NCBI RefSeq assembly: GCF_024679245.1
Contig: NC_090174.1
Span: forward strand, 51,047,038 to 51,111,037
Direction of reading: 5' to 3'
DNA length: 64,000 bases
Origin: Pseudorasbora parva
Taxonomy: Eukaryota; Chordata; Actinopteri; Cypriniformes; Gobionidae
The position numbers and the translations under genes are program-made. A model generated the notes under the pieces. That model saw only the letters and a program-made list of their open reading frames with translations. It did no database searches and was not told where the DNA came from. Of the stretch, positions 1 through 51,239 are shown piece by piece. The number at the start of each line of letters is the position of its first letter. Positions within the stretch are counted from its first letter, which is position 1.

Positions 1-9
1 TATATATAT

Positions 10-48
<39 letters not shown>
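1..48. repeat. AT-rich and poly-T low-complexity tract
   Basis: A short TA run is followed by about 37 consecutive T residues (12-48). It is simple sequence and could be the edge of an interspersed element cut by the window. Confidence 0.9.
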
Positions 49-51
<3 letters not shown>

Positions 52-1513
52 AGAACAGTTTTTGATCTTTATTGAATATACCAAAGAGACATTATCCTGA
101 ATTGCCCTTTTGTGGATCACCTTAATCTTACAATTCAAAATCATGTGGCAAAGTTAAGTTTCGTTAGTTTTGTTCTCTCTGTAGACATTTTAAATTATTA
201 ATTGAGATGTCTGTTGAGCTCAAAGACTTGTTTGCGGCTGCATAATAAAGCAGTGTTTACTCCATAGCTTGTCTTCACAATCAGGGTAAATTAAGAAGAA
301 ATGTGTCACATAATCCTCTAAAGGCAGCAGACAAAAAGACTTTTGGCAGGAGGCAGGTTTGACTTTCTATAATAATGGCAAAATTATGGATACAAATCGG
401 CTATGCAAATGTATAATTAAAATATCGGCAAAATCAATCAAACTTTTCACAAATTAAGAAATCTGGTAAAAAATAGGCTGTTTACAAGTATGACTATAAC
501 TTTGTATTTATTTAGTACACTAAACTTAATTTGTCAAGATTTTCAGAATCTTTCTTCCTTATAAGCTGAATGTTACAGTAATTCTCCTGAAGAATAATCA
601 GACATATTTTTGAGAGATAGGCCTGACGTCATGGAAAACAACAGATAAATCAGAATAGTTAGTAGATTATCTGACAAGTTATCTCTCTCCCGCACGGTGA
701 AACAAATGGAATAGTGAGAGACATAGCCTATAAGACTGTGGCATCATCTGTTTTGTGAAATATTTTCTAGCTTTGACATGGTGAACTTTGTTCAGTAGTG
801 GCAAGAAAATGTATTCTCATGCAGCAAAGTTTTACCAGAGTCCTTGAGGAAACGGGGTGAACACTTTGATGAACTATTCAAAGTATTCACTATTCAAAGT
901 AGACTATTCCTTATGCCATTTTTTCTTTAAAAATGGAGTTCTATGCTGACTTTTAAAACATTTCATGCATATCCAGATTTTATTTTATTATTTAAAAGCT
1001 TACATTCTAAACCAAATCGATTACTTATTTCCTGAATTTAGTTTATTAAAAGAGTATGTTTCCTCATTAAAGGACACCAGGCATTAAAAGGTTAATGCTC
1101 CGCCTTTATTTTTATTTAATCTCTTGGGCCCAGCTCATTTTTGTTCTCTGTAGAGGACACTTGTATTTTATACATTTCTCTGATACCACACATGTCACTG
1201 TTTTAAGTGGTGTGTCTTAAAGAGGACATCATGGCCTTTCAGAGACACTAAATTTAGCAGTTTGTTCATGGCAACGTCCTTTCCTGTTTTTAAGAAATAT
1301 CTGGCAATATCAGAAGCATTAGATTTATAACAGGAGGAGGTAGGATACGGAATACATTTCAAATAAACTGGAAAACGTTAAGTGGGCTAAGGGATTTTTG
1401 TTTGTAGTTTCTTTTCTTTGTTTCTTTCGTTTTTGTTTTAATATGTAGAAGTGTGCATACAAAAATAAGCATCAAACGTCCATAAACGTCTTTGTCATTT
1501 TATTTTATTTTAG
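49..1513. other. AT-rich sequence with no gene seen
   Basis: I see no convincing exon or complete transposon here. There are many short A/T runs. It would be intron of an upstream gene if the candidate terminal exon at 1514 is real, otherwise intergenic. Confidence 0.5.
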
Positions 1514-1562
1514 CCTAATCAGAGATGAAGATTATGGAGATGAAGAAGAGCAAAATGCTTAA
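1514..1562 (+). CDS. Possible last coding exon of an unidentified upstream gene
   Basis: A long T-rich tract ends in TTTTAG at 1508-1513. The next bases, read from 1515, give LIRDEDYGDEEEQNA and then TAA at 1560-1562. The acidic tail looks like a protein C-terminus. Overlapping AATAAA signals lie 60-80 bp downstream (1625-1641). Only this frame stays open. No earlier exon is visible in the window and I do not recognise the protein, so this could be chance. If real, the gene ends about 600 bp before the piwil2 first exon in the same orientation. Confidence 0.25.
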
Positions 1563-1869
1563 CCTTAGACCTTCCTGCTAATAGCCTAGCCTATTACAGT
1601 GTGCCTTGTCTAAAGAGAATATAAAATAAAATGTTAATAAAAAGGGATTTGATTTCATGTCTGGCATGCTAAATGTTTGATGGGTCTGACCCATCATGCA
1701 TCTCTGCAAACGACGACATAACCTCGAGCAACAAGAATCGGTTCTTCTGAATCTATTTTAAATTAACCATGGAGTAAGTTAAAGTGATGCCATACTTGAC
1801 GTTTTTTCCTCTGCATTTAACCCATCCAAGTTAGTGCACAGATTAGGAGCAGCGAGTTGCGAGTAGGGG

Positions 1870-1871
<2 letters not shown>

Positions 1872-1919
<48 letters not shown>
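1872..1919. repeat. (CA)n microsatellite
   Basis: About 24 uninterrupted CA dinucleotides lie 5' of the proposed piwil2 first exon. The His/Thr-rich open frame over it is an artefact of the repeat. Confidence 0.97.
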
Positions 1920-1920
<1 letters not shown>

Positions 1921-2159
1921 ATTCACTGCATGTCTTGCTCTTGGTCATTCGACCTCAGGAGTTTCGGTTCTTGGTTACCGACTTTCTAAACATTTGGCCA
2001 CTGCCCTCCAGTTTGAGCATTCAACGATTTATTCGAGTCTTATAACTCAAAAGTGTCCCCGAATGTTAATTTGACTTAAGAATGATTGGTGAATCGTTTA
2101 ACTGAATCGTTGGAAAGACTCTCGAATTGAATACTAAATTACTGAATCATTGTTCAGTT

Positions 2160-2261
2160 GAATCAGTTCAGTCTAACTTTACCTGGGCCGCTACAGTGCG
2201 AGCGGCTGAGCGAGCGAACAGTTGGTTCATTGTCTCACAGTTTAGAAATCGATATTATCAG
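2160..2261 (+). other. piwil2: Proposed untranslated first exon of piwil2
   Basis: A locally GC-richer stretch (GGGCCGCTACAGTGCGAGCG and following) ends in ATCAG followed by GTACGT, a strong donor, at 2261/2262. The next acceptor in phase with the gene is at 2867 (TTTTTGTCAG), 28 bp before the ATG. An untranslated first exon is usual for PIWIL2. The 5' boundary is not determined and I see no TATA box at a sensible distance, so this would be a TATA-less promoter. The rest of 2262-2867 is intron with no other feature seen. Confidence 0.5.
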
Positions 2262-2894
2262 GTACGTTTACGCAAATTGTACTATTTTATGCACGCGCCC
2301 GCCTGATTTGTTTATAGAAATCATCGAATATAATTGCTTTTTGTTAATGCGTTCATCATTCTGTCGAATAATCAGGCCAATTTTACTTCGCGCGCTGTCT
2401 AGTGTAAGTGTTAACGTTAGCCTTGACGTTCAACATAAAAATGCCCCAAAAGTACCATATTCACATAGCTAATGTATGTAACGTTACTTTGCTTGAATTT
2501 GCTAATCAAATTTTAAACGTGAAATAATCTCAGCTATTGTTTTAGATTCTGTCAGGCTGGCACGTGCTCATGTCGATAGGGATAACGTTGACGTTCACAC
2601 GTTGTTTGCACACAAAAAAGACATTAGCCTCGCTTGCAACCATTGCATGTTTATTATATATTGGGTATAACTTACAAAAGCATGTTTCTGTTGTGCCGTA
2701 ATCTTGCGCAGTGTTTTCACATTTTTAGATTAAATCGTACAGATGAACGCATTGAGATGCAAGTTGCTGAAATGATTTATTGCCTTAGATGTCTGCAGTG
2801 CTTTGACAATGTTTAAAATAGACAAGCCAAGAAACCTTCATTGATTTCTGTGCTTTGTTTTTGTCAGTTGCATTGAAGTGCACCCGAGCAAGAA

Positions 2895-42699
<39,805 letters not shown>

Positions 42700-42892
42700 A
42701 TGAGACCCGTTCAGTGTCTGGACCCCAGAACGGGTGGGCTTCGTCTTTGAATCTTTGTCTTTTGTTCTTGCTTTTGTTTTAATAATGTTATTAAGAAGTA
42801 GTGTTCAAAATGTTCTTTGCATATAATCGAAAACGTCTAGAGTGTTTTTCTTTTTGTAACTCTTAGTTATTCACTTTTGTGGAACATTGCAA

Positions 42893-42898
42893 AATAAA
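42893..42898 (+). terminator. piwil2: piwil2 polyadenylation signal
   Basis: AATAAA lies about 195 bp after the stop codon and is followed within 20 bp by the GT-rich stretch TTTGTGTGTCTTTCTC at 42911-42926, as expected for a cleavage site. Confidence 0.85.
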
Positions 42899-42929
42899 GT
42901 GCATGCCACACTTTGTGTGTCTTTCTCAG

Positions 42930-43983
42930 CAGTGATTGCATGAAATGATGCTCAGGTGTGTAGCATGGCAGATTACGAGATGATTTGTTTTCTTATCTTG
43001 AATAAATTCAGTTTACATGAGCTAACAGTTAGCAATACTTCTACACAGCATTTATTCTTACATCATCTTAGTTAATGTTTATTTCAACATTTATTTCAGG
43101 AATAAAGATAAATCCTACACTAAACTATTTGCATCTGCATATAAACAATTGTATTTATTAACTATAACAAAAATGTAAATGCTGAAAAAATACATTGCTT
43201 ATTGATATATCATATTAGCACATTTATTATCTAATGTTAACAAAAGACCTCCTGACTGACAGTCTGAAATTTCAGGGACTTTGCATTATGGGCTCAATGG
43301 AAAATTTGTATTAATAGAGGTATGTTTGTTTCCACTAGATGTCAGTGTTTTCATGATCAAGGTTTCTTTTTTAAACTAGCTAAAAAATGTAATCAGAAAT
43401 GTATGATATAAATACAGATATTTTAGTGCAAACATTAAGTCAAAATGTATTCTAATAACAGCTATATGTAGACTTATCACTTGAATTAATGTCATTGGTA
43501 TGTCTATAAGACTTTCATTGCACTACAAACCTCCATAACCTTTTGCTCAGCAGAAGTTTCACCTAGATCCCCAATTTCATAGGATGCCAGTAACACTTAC
43601 TGTGACAGTAGAATGGTGTCCAACATGTGTGAAGTGTCAGGTGCCCCATGTACCCAAATTGAGATCCAGAACCTCCCTGGGTTGCTCAAAGCCATTTCCT
43701 GTCACTTGCCACTTGCAAGCAATCTAGCACCGTCTGAATGAGGTTTCTAAAGCACACCAACAAATAGGCTATGTATTGAAATTGCAACAAACATTTTATG
43801 TGTAAGATTACAGTTGGATGCCACTCAGTTAATTAGTCATGCAACATGATGAAGAGAACAAATTGGTTTGAACATTTTATGAATTAATAGCATGTCTGAA
43901 TTCCTGTTCTTAAAGGCAGGGTATGCAATTTGGGCAACATTTTTATACTAGTTGAAAGTTTCGTCACATCTTAATAGTGCTAA
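42930..43983. other. Intergenic sequence after piwil2, nothing recognised
   Basis: AT-rich, without exon-like frames, paired inverted ends or tandem repeats that I can see. Confidence 0.5.
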
Positions 43984-44960
43984 AGGTGCAGTGTATAGTA
44001 TTTATGAGGATCTATTGACAGAAAATGAATATAATATACATAACTATGTCTTCAGTGTTGTATAAAGACCTTACATAATGTACCGTTATGTTTTTATTAC
44101 CGTAGAATGAGCCATTTCTATCTACATACACCGTGGTTCCCTTACAGTGAAATCACCATTTTGAGCCGTCATGTTTCTATAGTAGCCCTACCAAGCCTGC
44201 AGTCTCCTTCTCAGATACTGAAGCTTTTGCGTCTCGATCGCCCCCCGGTGACCAGTCCCAGTAAAGCCGCCCCTCTGTTTTCTAATGGACGCGAGGCAAA
44301 CTAAACAATAATATTCTAATATTTTTTCCCCAAAGTTAGTTTATTTCATTGAAGGCAGTTATCATCACGATGATTTAATTTCAAGTGTTCGTTTTTAAAA
44401 TAATTTTAATTTTAGTTAGTTATCTGATGCTTTAAAAACGGGGGGTGTAACGTCTTCTCTGAATGAAGTTGTCACTGAGGCACTAACAGACTTTTTTGAA
44501 TTTTTGGGAGCAGATTGGTGCTTTAGCTTTAATTTCTACATTTCCATAACTGTTTATTTCACACCAACATAATTAATTGTTCTGCATTTGCGAGAGTGTG
44601 GGCGGGCTTTTGATATCGCGACTGTACTTCCTGCTCTACTTACTGCTCTCTACTGCGCAACTCCGGTCCTGAAATCGCTACTGCGCAGACTCGGTCCCAA
44701 GATGTCAGCGCCGTACACCCCGCCTGAAAGCTTCAAATATGGTAAGCTTTAACGGATGATGTCGAGTTGTCCATATTTTTTTACGGTCTATGAGCCCTAC
44801 ACGGACAAACTGCTAGTTACTCTGCTCTCAGCGATGACAACATTTTTGTCCTCTGTCGGCCACTGTAGCTTCTCTGTGCTTCAAAAGGGAGGGGTGAATG
44901 TTAGGTGATTGGAATTCACAACCTCACCACTAGATGCTGCTAAAATTTCACACTGCACCT
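43984..44960. mobile_element. TTAA-type miniature element, AGGTGCAGTGT family, carrying an insertion
   Basis: Inverted ends AGGTGCAGTGTATAGT and TTTCACACTGCACCT. The right flank is TTAA (44961-44964) and the left is CTAA (43980-43983), one base off. The body is interrupted at 44191-44791 by another repeat, with TAGCCCTA on the left and GAGCCCTA on the right, a near-perfect 8-bp duplication. Confidence 0.75.
44191..44791. mobile_element. Inserted repeat, copy A of an inverted pair
   Basis: Starts CCAAGCCTGCAGTCTCC and contains AGTGTTCGTTTTTAAAATAA, AACGGGGGGTGTAACG and TTTTGATATCGCGACTGTAC. The same sequence occurs in reverse at 53665-54249. Flanking 8-mers suggest a hAT-like insertion, but no clear terminal inverted repeat is present. 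Confidence 0.7.
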
Positions 44961-44964
44961 TTAA

Positions 44965-45480
44965 GTGGTCTAAATGTATCTATATGTATATATTTCTTTC
45001 TGTGAAATCCGAATGCAATGATACAATGTCCTACCTGCCTGTCAACACATTTATTTCCTATACCTCTGCACCCTGCTCACACAGGCATCACGTCATCAGC
45101 ACATTTCATGCTATGCAGAGTTAGACAGATGTCAGTCACGAGCACTGCCTGAGATTTCCATATAGGATCATCATTTTATCAGTAGTAATTCATCCAAAAA
45201 GAGACCAAGCTTGTCTATCCACTTTTGGAATTGATCTTTGTCAATGTTGACCACTGTGGACTGGACAGTTGGAATAAACAAGTACAATTTAACCATGAGG
45301 AACAACTTTGGTACAAATACGCTTACACTTGAAAGGAGCCACTCTTGAGCCATTTTTTTGAGAATCTCAGCAGATTCATCAGTTAATATCCTAATATTGT
45401 TGCTTGCTGAATATTCAGACATCCTACTTATTTTACGCACGGATTTGAAATACTATATAATAGGACAGTGCATGATCAGA

Positions 45481-45533
<53 letters not shown>

Positions 45534-46060
45534 AATACATTAAAAAAAATGTAAACATATTTAACCAAAATTATGAAAATCTTCAATTCTGAAACGCAAA
45601 GTTTGACCACAGAACGCATCTTCTCGATTCGAAATTCTCATGTACAATATTTAAAATGTAAAACATATTACGTCTTTTGAAATAGATTTGGGACAGATTT
45701 TGCTCTCTTCCTGTTGATTTAAAATAAAATAGATAGGCCTAATATTAAATATGGAACACTGTCCAGCTTTTGACATTATGAACTGAAAACGCGAGATTCC
45801 CCACGTGCACCATCTGTGACCAGCTTCCCCCCGAGTGCATTCAAAATCATCATCTTTTAACTACAACTAACTAACTAAACGGTAGGAGCGTTGAACTGCT
45901 CACGCACAACCTCGACTCAAAGTATACGTATAACCCAAACTCTCTTGACCTTTGTTTGGATGGCACTGGTGTAAATCGGATTCTCTACAACAAAAGGAGG
46001 AGGAAATAGGCAAAATGTAAATATTGCAATCATAAATATTAAATTAGGCTCCGAAGTTAC
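44965..46060. other. Intergenic sequence upstream of the proposed slc39a14 promoter
   Basis: AT-rich. A (CA)n tract lies at 45484-45530. The 89-codon minus-strand frame at 45171-45440 resembles no family I know and is probably chance. Confidence 0.45.
45484..45530. repeat. (CA)n microsatellite
   Basis: About 23 CA units in the piwil2-slc39a14 interval. Confidence 0.95.
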
Positions 46061-46099
46061 TCCAATGAGATATGCTTATCTAATTAATATTAATGATTT

Positions 46100-46377
46100 T
46101 ACGGTATCGCCTTCCAATGGCGAAGGTTTGGGATGCTGAATATTAAGTAGAATTCGTAATTTCGCGGGGCGGCGCTCACTAATGACGCCATCTACCCCCG
46201 CCCTGTGTGTTGGTTCCACGCTGCTGTCTTGTGAATGGGTCAGGACTACAAAAAAAAAAAATCCATCCGGCCTCTCGTTTTTTAACGGGTTGGTACACCC
46301 CCGTGTCCCTCTGTACATTCGGGACCGTCGGATAACGGACCTGTCACGCGCCTACATATCAAGGAATCTTAAAATTG
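46100..46377 (+). promoter_or_regulatory. slc39a14: Proposed promoter and untranslated exon of slc39a14
   Basis: A locally GC- and CpG-rich stretch in AT-rich surroundings (TTTCGCGGGGCGGCGCTCAC, TACCCCCGCCCTG, GGGACCGTCGGATAACGG) ends in AAATTG followed by GTGAGC, a good donor, at 46377. No coding frame fits. By position and orientation it is the natural candidate for the first, untranslated exon of slc39a14, which would make its first intron 13.5 kb. Transcript data would be needed to be sure. Confidence 0.4.
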
Positions 46378-46379
46378 GT

Positions 46380-49300
46380 GAGCGGCATCTTTTTTGTAAT
46401 TTACGTTACTTTGCTATCTGGCTAACCATTAACCACGTCAAGGAGGTTTGCTGCCTCTACTGAGACTCGTGAGATCCGTGCGAGGATAAATCGTGTTATA
46501 AGCAATGCGTTATTACGGGTATTAGTGGATGTGAGCGTGTCTGACGCTGTAAATACACACAGGTTTGTTGATGGCCTGTTGTTAGCATAGATGATGTGAT
46601 TGTTTATCATAATACGCAGAAGTATGAGTAACGTTATGTATGAGTATCATCAGTACTTTTCTCTTATAATTTGAGGTCGTTGCAGTTGACTGCCCATGGC
46701 CAACCACAATTCTGAGAGCGCTTAGTCTTTTCCACTGGTCTTATTACTAGTCCTGGTGATTATTATGAATATCACTATTATATAAGAACAGGCAGTGGGT
46801 AGTAAACTTGATCTATTTGTTGTCGTCTTAAATCGCCAAAGCGTTTTTTGTTTTCTGTGAAGTTTGATCTAATGGGATACTTTTGAAAGTTAGTAAGCTT
46901 TAGCAGCTCCAGCTGGTCGGGGATTTGTTTTTGTTCTTCTCACACGCTGTATGGATATGAAGTGTTGTTAGCAAAACAATTATTATTATTATTATTATTG
47001 AATCTTTATCTTTACTTGTCCAGGCTGTGGTTGTGATGATGATAATGTAATTAATTTTATTCTGTCCATTAACTGTGGAGTTGTTAAGCATTATTGTAAT
47101 AATACAGTGTGTGATATTATTACATAGCTTGTGCTATAATGGATATATAAACAAGGTAAAGAGTAGCAATAATGCAGATATAAAGTGAAACAGATACAAT
47201 TGCTAAGTTAACGAACATTTATTTAACATTATATTTAAGTTGATATAGAACAGGGTGAACAATGGTAATATAATGCAGATATAAAACATTTTAATGGTGG
47301 CAAATGAGACTGATAAAATTGCTAAGTTAATGAACATTTTCTTTGAACAAGTCACACAAATATGAAAAAAGCAACTGCCTTTATCAGTTGTTGAAGGTGT
47401 AAAGATTTTCAACATGTGACATTTTACTTCCGTTGGCTGATTAATTCACCTTAATAATAATAATAATATACATATATATTTACTTATCAAAATGACTTTC
47501 ATAAATATTTGTTTAAGTATTACTAATATATTAAGTATATTATTATTAGTATTAATATTCATTCAGATTTCTTCTTGTCACAGTTTGTAATTATAATAAA
47601 CATTTTAAGTAAATATCATGTTATTTTTGTAACTAAAATGTTTTACTTAAATTATTGTCGCCTAGAAATAGCTCTTTTTGAGAGTCTATAAATTATTCTA
47701 AAATGATTACAAAATGATTTTAACATCTCTACATAGATATATAGATAAGCTCACAGGCCAAAAAGGTGGGGAATCCGTGTCAATAAAACATAGTATATAA
47801 TACATTTTAAATAAATAAATACTTTTGATTTATATTGAAATGTAACCGAGATTTTGTACTTTTGTCGCTGTTCTCTGATATAAATATGAAGATTACAGTA
47901 ATCATCAGGGTTGGTTGCTTTGACTATCTTCAGTGGCCAAAAAAATTCTCACTAAATCCTTAGGGGGGGTTGTCGGGTTTGACGTATTGTGGAAAGCAGC
48001 AGAACTGCTTGTTATCCATTTTCCAGCTTAGTGGTTAGGCAAAGGTTTAATTAATGTTGGATGTTGATGCCTGTTTGTTGGTGGTAATTATTTTTGAGGA
48101 TGCCCCCACTAACTGAAGAGAAGTGTTCTCTGGCATTACGTCGTTTTCTTTAATGACAGGTCTGATGATTTAATCACAGTGCCTCTGTTAACCTCATTGT
48201 CTCCTGTATAAAGGGGCTTTGATCACTGAGACCCTAGGCATTTGAAAAGTCCTGGACTGTATGTATCAATGGAACCAGCTGTTCAGAACTAAACAAGAAC
48301 TTCTGTATCAAGTAGATGAGCAACAGGTAAAGTTATTGTTTTTTTTAAAACATTGGTTTTGCTTGAATATGCGAGTTAGTGACTATTCCAGAGCTTTTAA
48401 TATTTGCTCCTGCTGTCTTGAATGAGGCCAGAAGCTGTCAGTCTACAGAATGATTCTTAGTCTTGCCAACAACAGCGTTCAAGAGAAGTTGTCAACTTCT
48501 CAAGTTGTCAACAGTCAGCAAATCGACTTTAACAAAGTCATAGCTCTCAAATTTCTTATAACCTTGAAGAGAGTTTGTTCTGCATGTCTTGCTGTACTTG
48601 CATTTCTGCGTTACAGTAAATTCTGATTGCATTGTGTCAGTGTGTCTAAAGAATTGTGGCTTCTTGTTACCAGAGTTTAAGAACAATCTTCCTTATAAAC
48701 TGCATGTCCATAGCATACATATGTGGGACAAGTAATGTGCTAAAGTGAGTGCCTAATTGGTGTTTTCTAATCTTAATGGGATAGTTCTCCCAAAAATGAT
48801 AGATATTTTGAAAACGAAAGCCCCAGTGTTACCTCAAAATATCTTCTGTGACAGAATTTTCAATTTTGATTGAACTACCCCTCTAACAATGTGGATATAT
48901 TGTGCAATCATCATTACCAAGTTGTATAAAGGTGTGAGAGTTAAAGTGTTAGTAATAAACAGCCAGCAGGCTTGTGTGTAAGTCGTCTGTAATGCTAATC
49001 CAACCCAGCACTGCCTTCATGTGTTACTTAAACTGCTTTTCTCATATTTGGCTGGATTGGGTTGTTTTTGGAGTAAAAAGTATTATTATGTAGCTTGTAT
49101 TGAAAGGCATATTACACAGCACACCCTTCCTGAACTTTGAAAAGCTTTTCCAGTGCTTTCCTTAGAGAGCGTTCCCTCTCTGTCACCTTTCCGTCGATTG
49201 TTTTCCCTGTTGTCTTTTCCTGGAAGTTCTGTGTATTCTTAGTGTCTGCTTGACAACAGGTGTCTAGTTGTTGATGACAACCTCTCTTGTTTTTTTTCCC

Positions 49301-49720
49301 CCGGAGTCATGCTATAAAACATGCCACGTCAGCGGAGTGAAGGTGTCTATAAAGTGGAAAGTTTTGCTCTCTTTTCTACTACTGTGCAGGTTAGTCTGCA
49401 TTCCTAATCAGGAGACATTTCAGGTGAAATGTGAGTTTAAGAAGTCTCTGGCTTAAGTCATTTTAACAGTTGTGGTGCCATTTCTCTCTGAACTAAATAA
49501 TTTCAAGATTTTAGGAATGACATGAATTAACAGTATAACAATAGTGTTTTTTATATTAAAAGAATATAAAAAAATGCAGTAAGCGATTCATGAGAGCCGA
49601 TGTTGAAGTGTATGGGGGTCGATTTATTGCATTATTCCAAACAAATATATTCCACAAATAAATGTAAAGAGATTCATAAAAAATAAATAAATTTCCAAAT
49701 CATTAGAATGAGATCCACAA
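46380..49720. other. Probable slc39a14 first intron, mostly plain sequence
   Basis: AT-rich with an ATT trinucleotide run near 46980. A short fold-back repeat at 48778-48887 (GATAGTTCTCCCAAAAATGA on the left and TTGATTGAACTACCCCTCTA on the right) is a diverged, compact member of the AGTTCACC family. Nothing else recognised. Confidence 0.5.
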
Positions 49721-49980
49721 ATACACTCCTGAACAAAATCTTAAGACCAGGGATTCATTGCAAGTTTTACACATTGCGCACTTGTGGATCATAACCGGGT
49801 TGTAAGTGCTGCTTCAAAATGCCAAAAGAAGAAACAGGAGCAAGAGACAAAAAATAGAGAGTAGGCAATTTATTGAAAACTGCATTAGTTTGTTCATCAG
49901 CTGATCAAAAGTTTAAGACCATAGCCCAAAATAAACGCACAACAGTACTAAAAGTGTCAAAAAAGGACTCAAAAAAGGAC

Positions 49981-50469
49981 TCAGTAGTGAGTAGCCCCAC
50001 CGTTCTTGTTGATCAATTCAAAAACTCGTTTTGGCACGCTTGATGCGACTGTTTCCAGGAGGCTGGTGGGAAAGTTGCTCCATGTGGTGAAGATGGCTTC
50101 ACGAAGGGCATCCACGGTCTGGAACTGACGTCCATTTTTGTGAACTTCCCTTGCCATCCATCCCCAAATGTTCTCAATGGGATTTAGATCAGGGGAACAC
50201 GCAGGATGGTCCAAAAGAGCAACATTATTCTCCTGGTAGAAGTCCTCCGTCAGGCGGGCTTTGTGAATTGCAGCGTTGTCCTGTTGAAAGACCCAGTCAT
50301 TACCGCACAGACGGAGGCCCTCGGTCAAGAGGGATGCCCGCTGCAACAGATCCACACAGCCAGTCGCCGTTTGACGCCCCTGCACAAAATGAGGCTCCAT
50401 TTTCCCATTGAAGGAAAAAGCACCCCAGATCATGATGGAGCCTCTTCCACTGTGCCGCGTAGAAAACAT
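49981..50469 (-). pseudogene. Tc1-like transposase, catalytic part (DD34E)
   Basis: 162-codon frame with [31 protein letters not shown] (second Asp) and [14 protein letters not shown] (Glu, spacing 34). It ends [12 protein letters not shown]. The N-terminal helix-turn-helix parts lie at 50605-50838 (RPKKILPALNRRIRRVVRED, a GRPKK-type hinge) and 50813-51064 in other frames, so the gene carries frameshifts. Confidence 0.88.
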
Positions 50470-50604
50470 CTCAGGTGGGATCTCCTTGTCATGCCAATAA
50501 CGTTGGAAGCCATCAGGACCGTCCAGGTTAAGTTTTTTCTCATCAGAGAATAAAACTTTCTTCCACTTTTCAATGTCCCATGTTTGGTGCTCCCTTGCAA
50601 ATTC

Positions 50605-50838
50605 TTAACGGGCAAGTTTGTGTCGTGGGAGGAGACGTGGCCTTTGAAGACGTTTTTTGTTCTTGAAGCCCTTCTCTAGCAGATGACATCTTCTGGTTAT
50701 TGGGCTGCAGTCAGCACCAGTAAGGGCCTTAATTTGGGTTGAGGATCGACCTGTGTCTTCACGGACAACCCGTCGGATCCTGCGGTTCAGTGCAGGTAAA
50801 ATCTTTTTGGGTCTACCACTTGACTTTTTTTGTCCCAT
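50605..50838 (-). pseudogene. Tc1-like transposase, DNA-binding fragment
   Basis: Contains SSGRPKKILPALNRRIRRVV, the GRPR-like hinge and second helix-turn-helix, then ALTGADCSPITRRCHLL. It belongs with the catalytic fragment at 49981-50469 but is out of frame with it. Confidence 0.75.
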
Positions 50839-51239
50839 AACTCTCAGGATTTTTTAAGAAATGTCTTACTGCGTCCAACCTCTGCAGCAATGGCGTGTTG
50901 TGAAAGGCCTTGCTTGTGCAGCTCAACAATCCTACCACGTTCAAGCAGTATGACTGCTTGAAGGACAATGCCATGAAAGCCATATTTTTGTGCAGATTTG
51001 ACCTTTTTCTGGCTATGGTCTTAAACTTTTGATCAGCTGATGAACAAACTAATGCAGTTTTCAATAAATTGCCTACTCTCTATTTTTTGTCTCTTGCTCC
51101 TGTTTCTTCTTTTGGCATTTTGAAGCAGCACTTACAACCCGGTTATGATCCACAAGTGCGAAATGTGTAAAACTTGCAATGAATCCCCTGGTCTTAAGAT
51201 TTTGTTCAGGAGTGTATATGCAATATGTGCATTGACTTC

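Larger units (their letters stand above)
49724..51214 (-). mobile_element. Tc1/mariner element, DD34E, ~205-bp inverted repeats
   Basis: The ends CACTCCTGAACAAAATCTTA and TAAGATTTTGTTCAGGAGTG are exact inverted repeats, and complementarity continues for about 205 bp. TA flanks both sides (49722-49723, 51215-51216). Length 1,491 bp. A minus-strand transposase is broken into at least three frames. The high arm identity suggests a fairly recent insertion. Confidence 0.92.

Noticed and set aside
1857..2045. His-Thr repeat protein
   Set aside because: Translation of a CA microsatellite, with no splice or homology support.
2158..2472. 104-codon frame over the proposed piwil2 first exon
   Set aside because: It crosses the GTACGT donor at 2262 and resembles no protein. 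The exon is better read as untranslated.
45171..45440. 89-codon minus-strand frame
   Set aside because: No domain, no splice context and AT-rich composition. Its length is expected by chance.
48250..48327. Possible extra exon ending AACAG/GTAAAG
   Set aside because: The donor is good, but there is no clear acceptor, coding frame or homology. It could be an untranslated slc39a14 exon, but nothing in the sequence decides it.
50151..50553. Plus-strand frames of 86 and 115 codons
   Set aside because: They are antisense shadows of the Tc1 transposase at 49981-50615.
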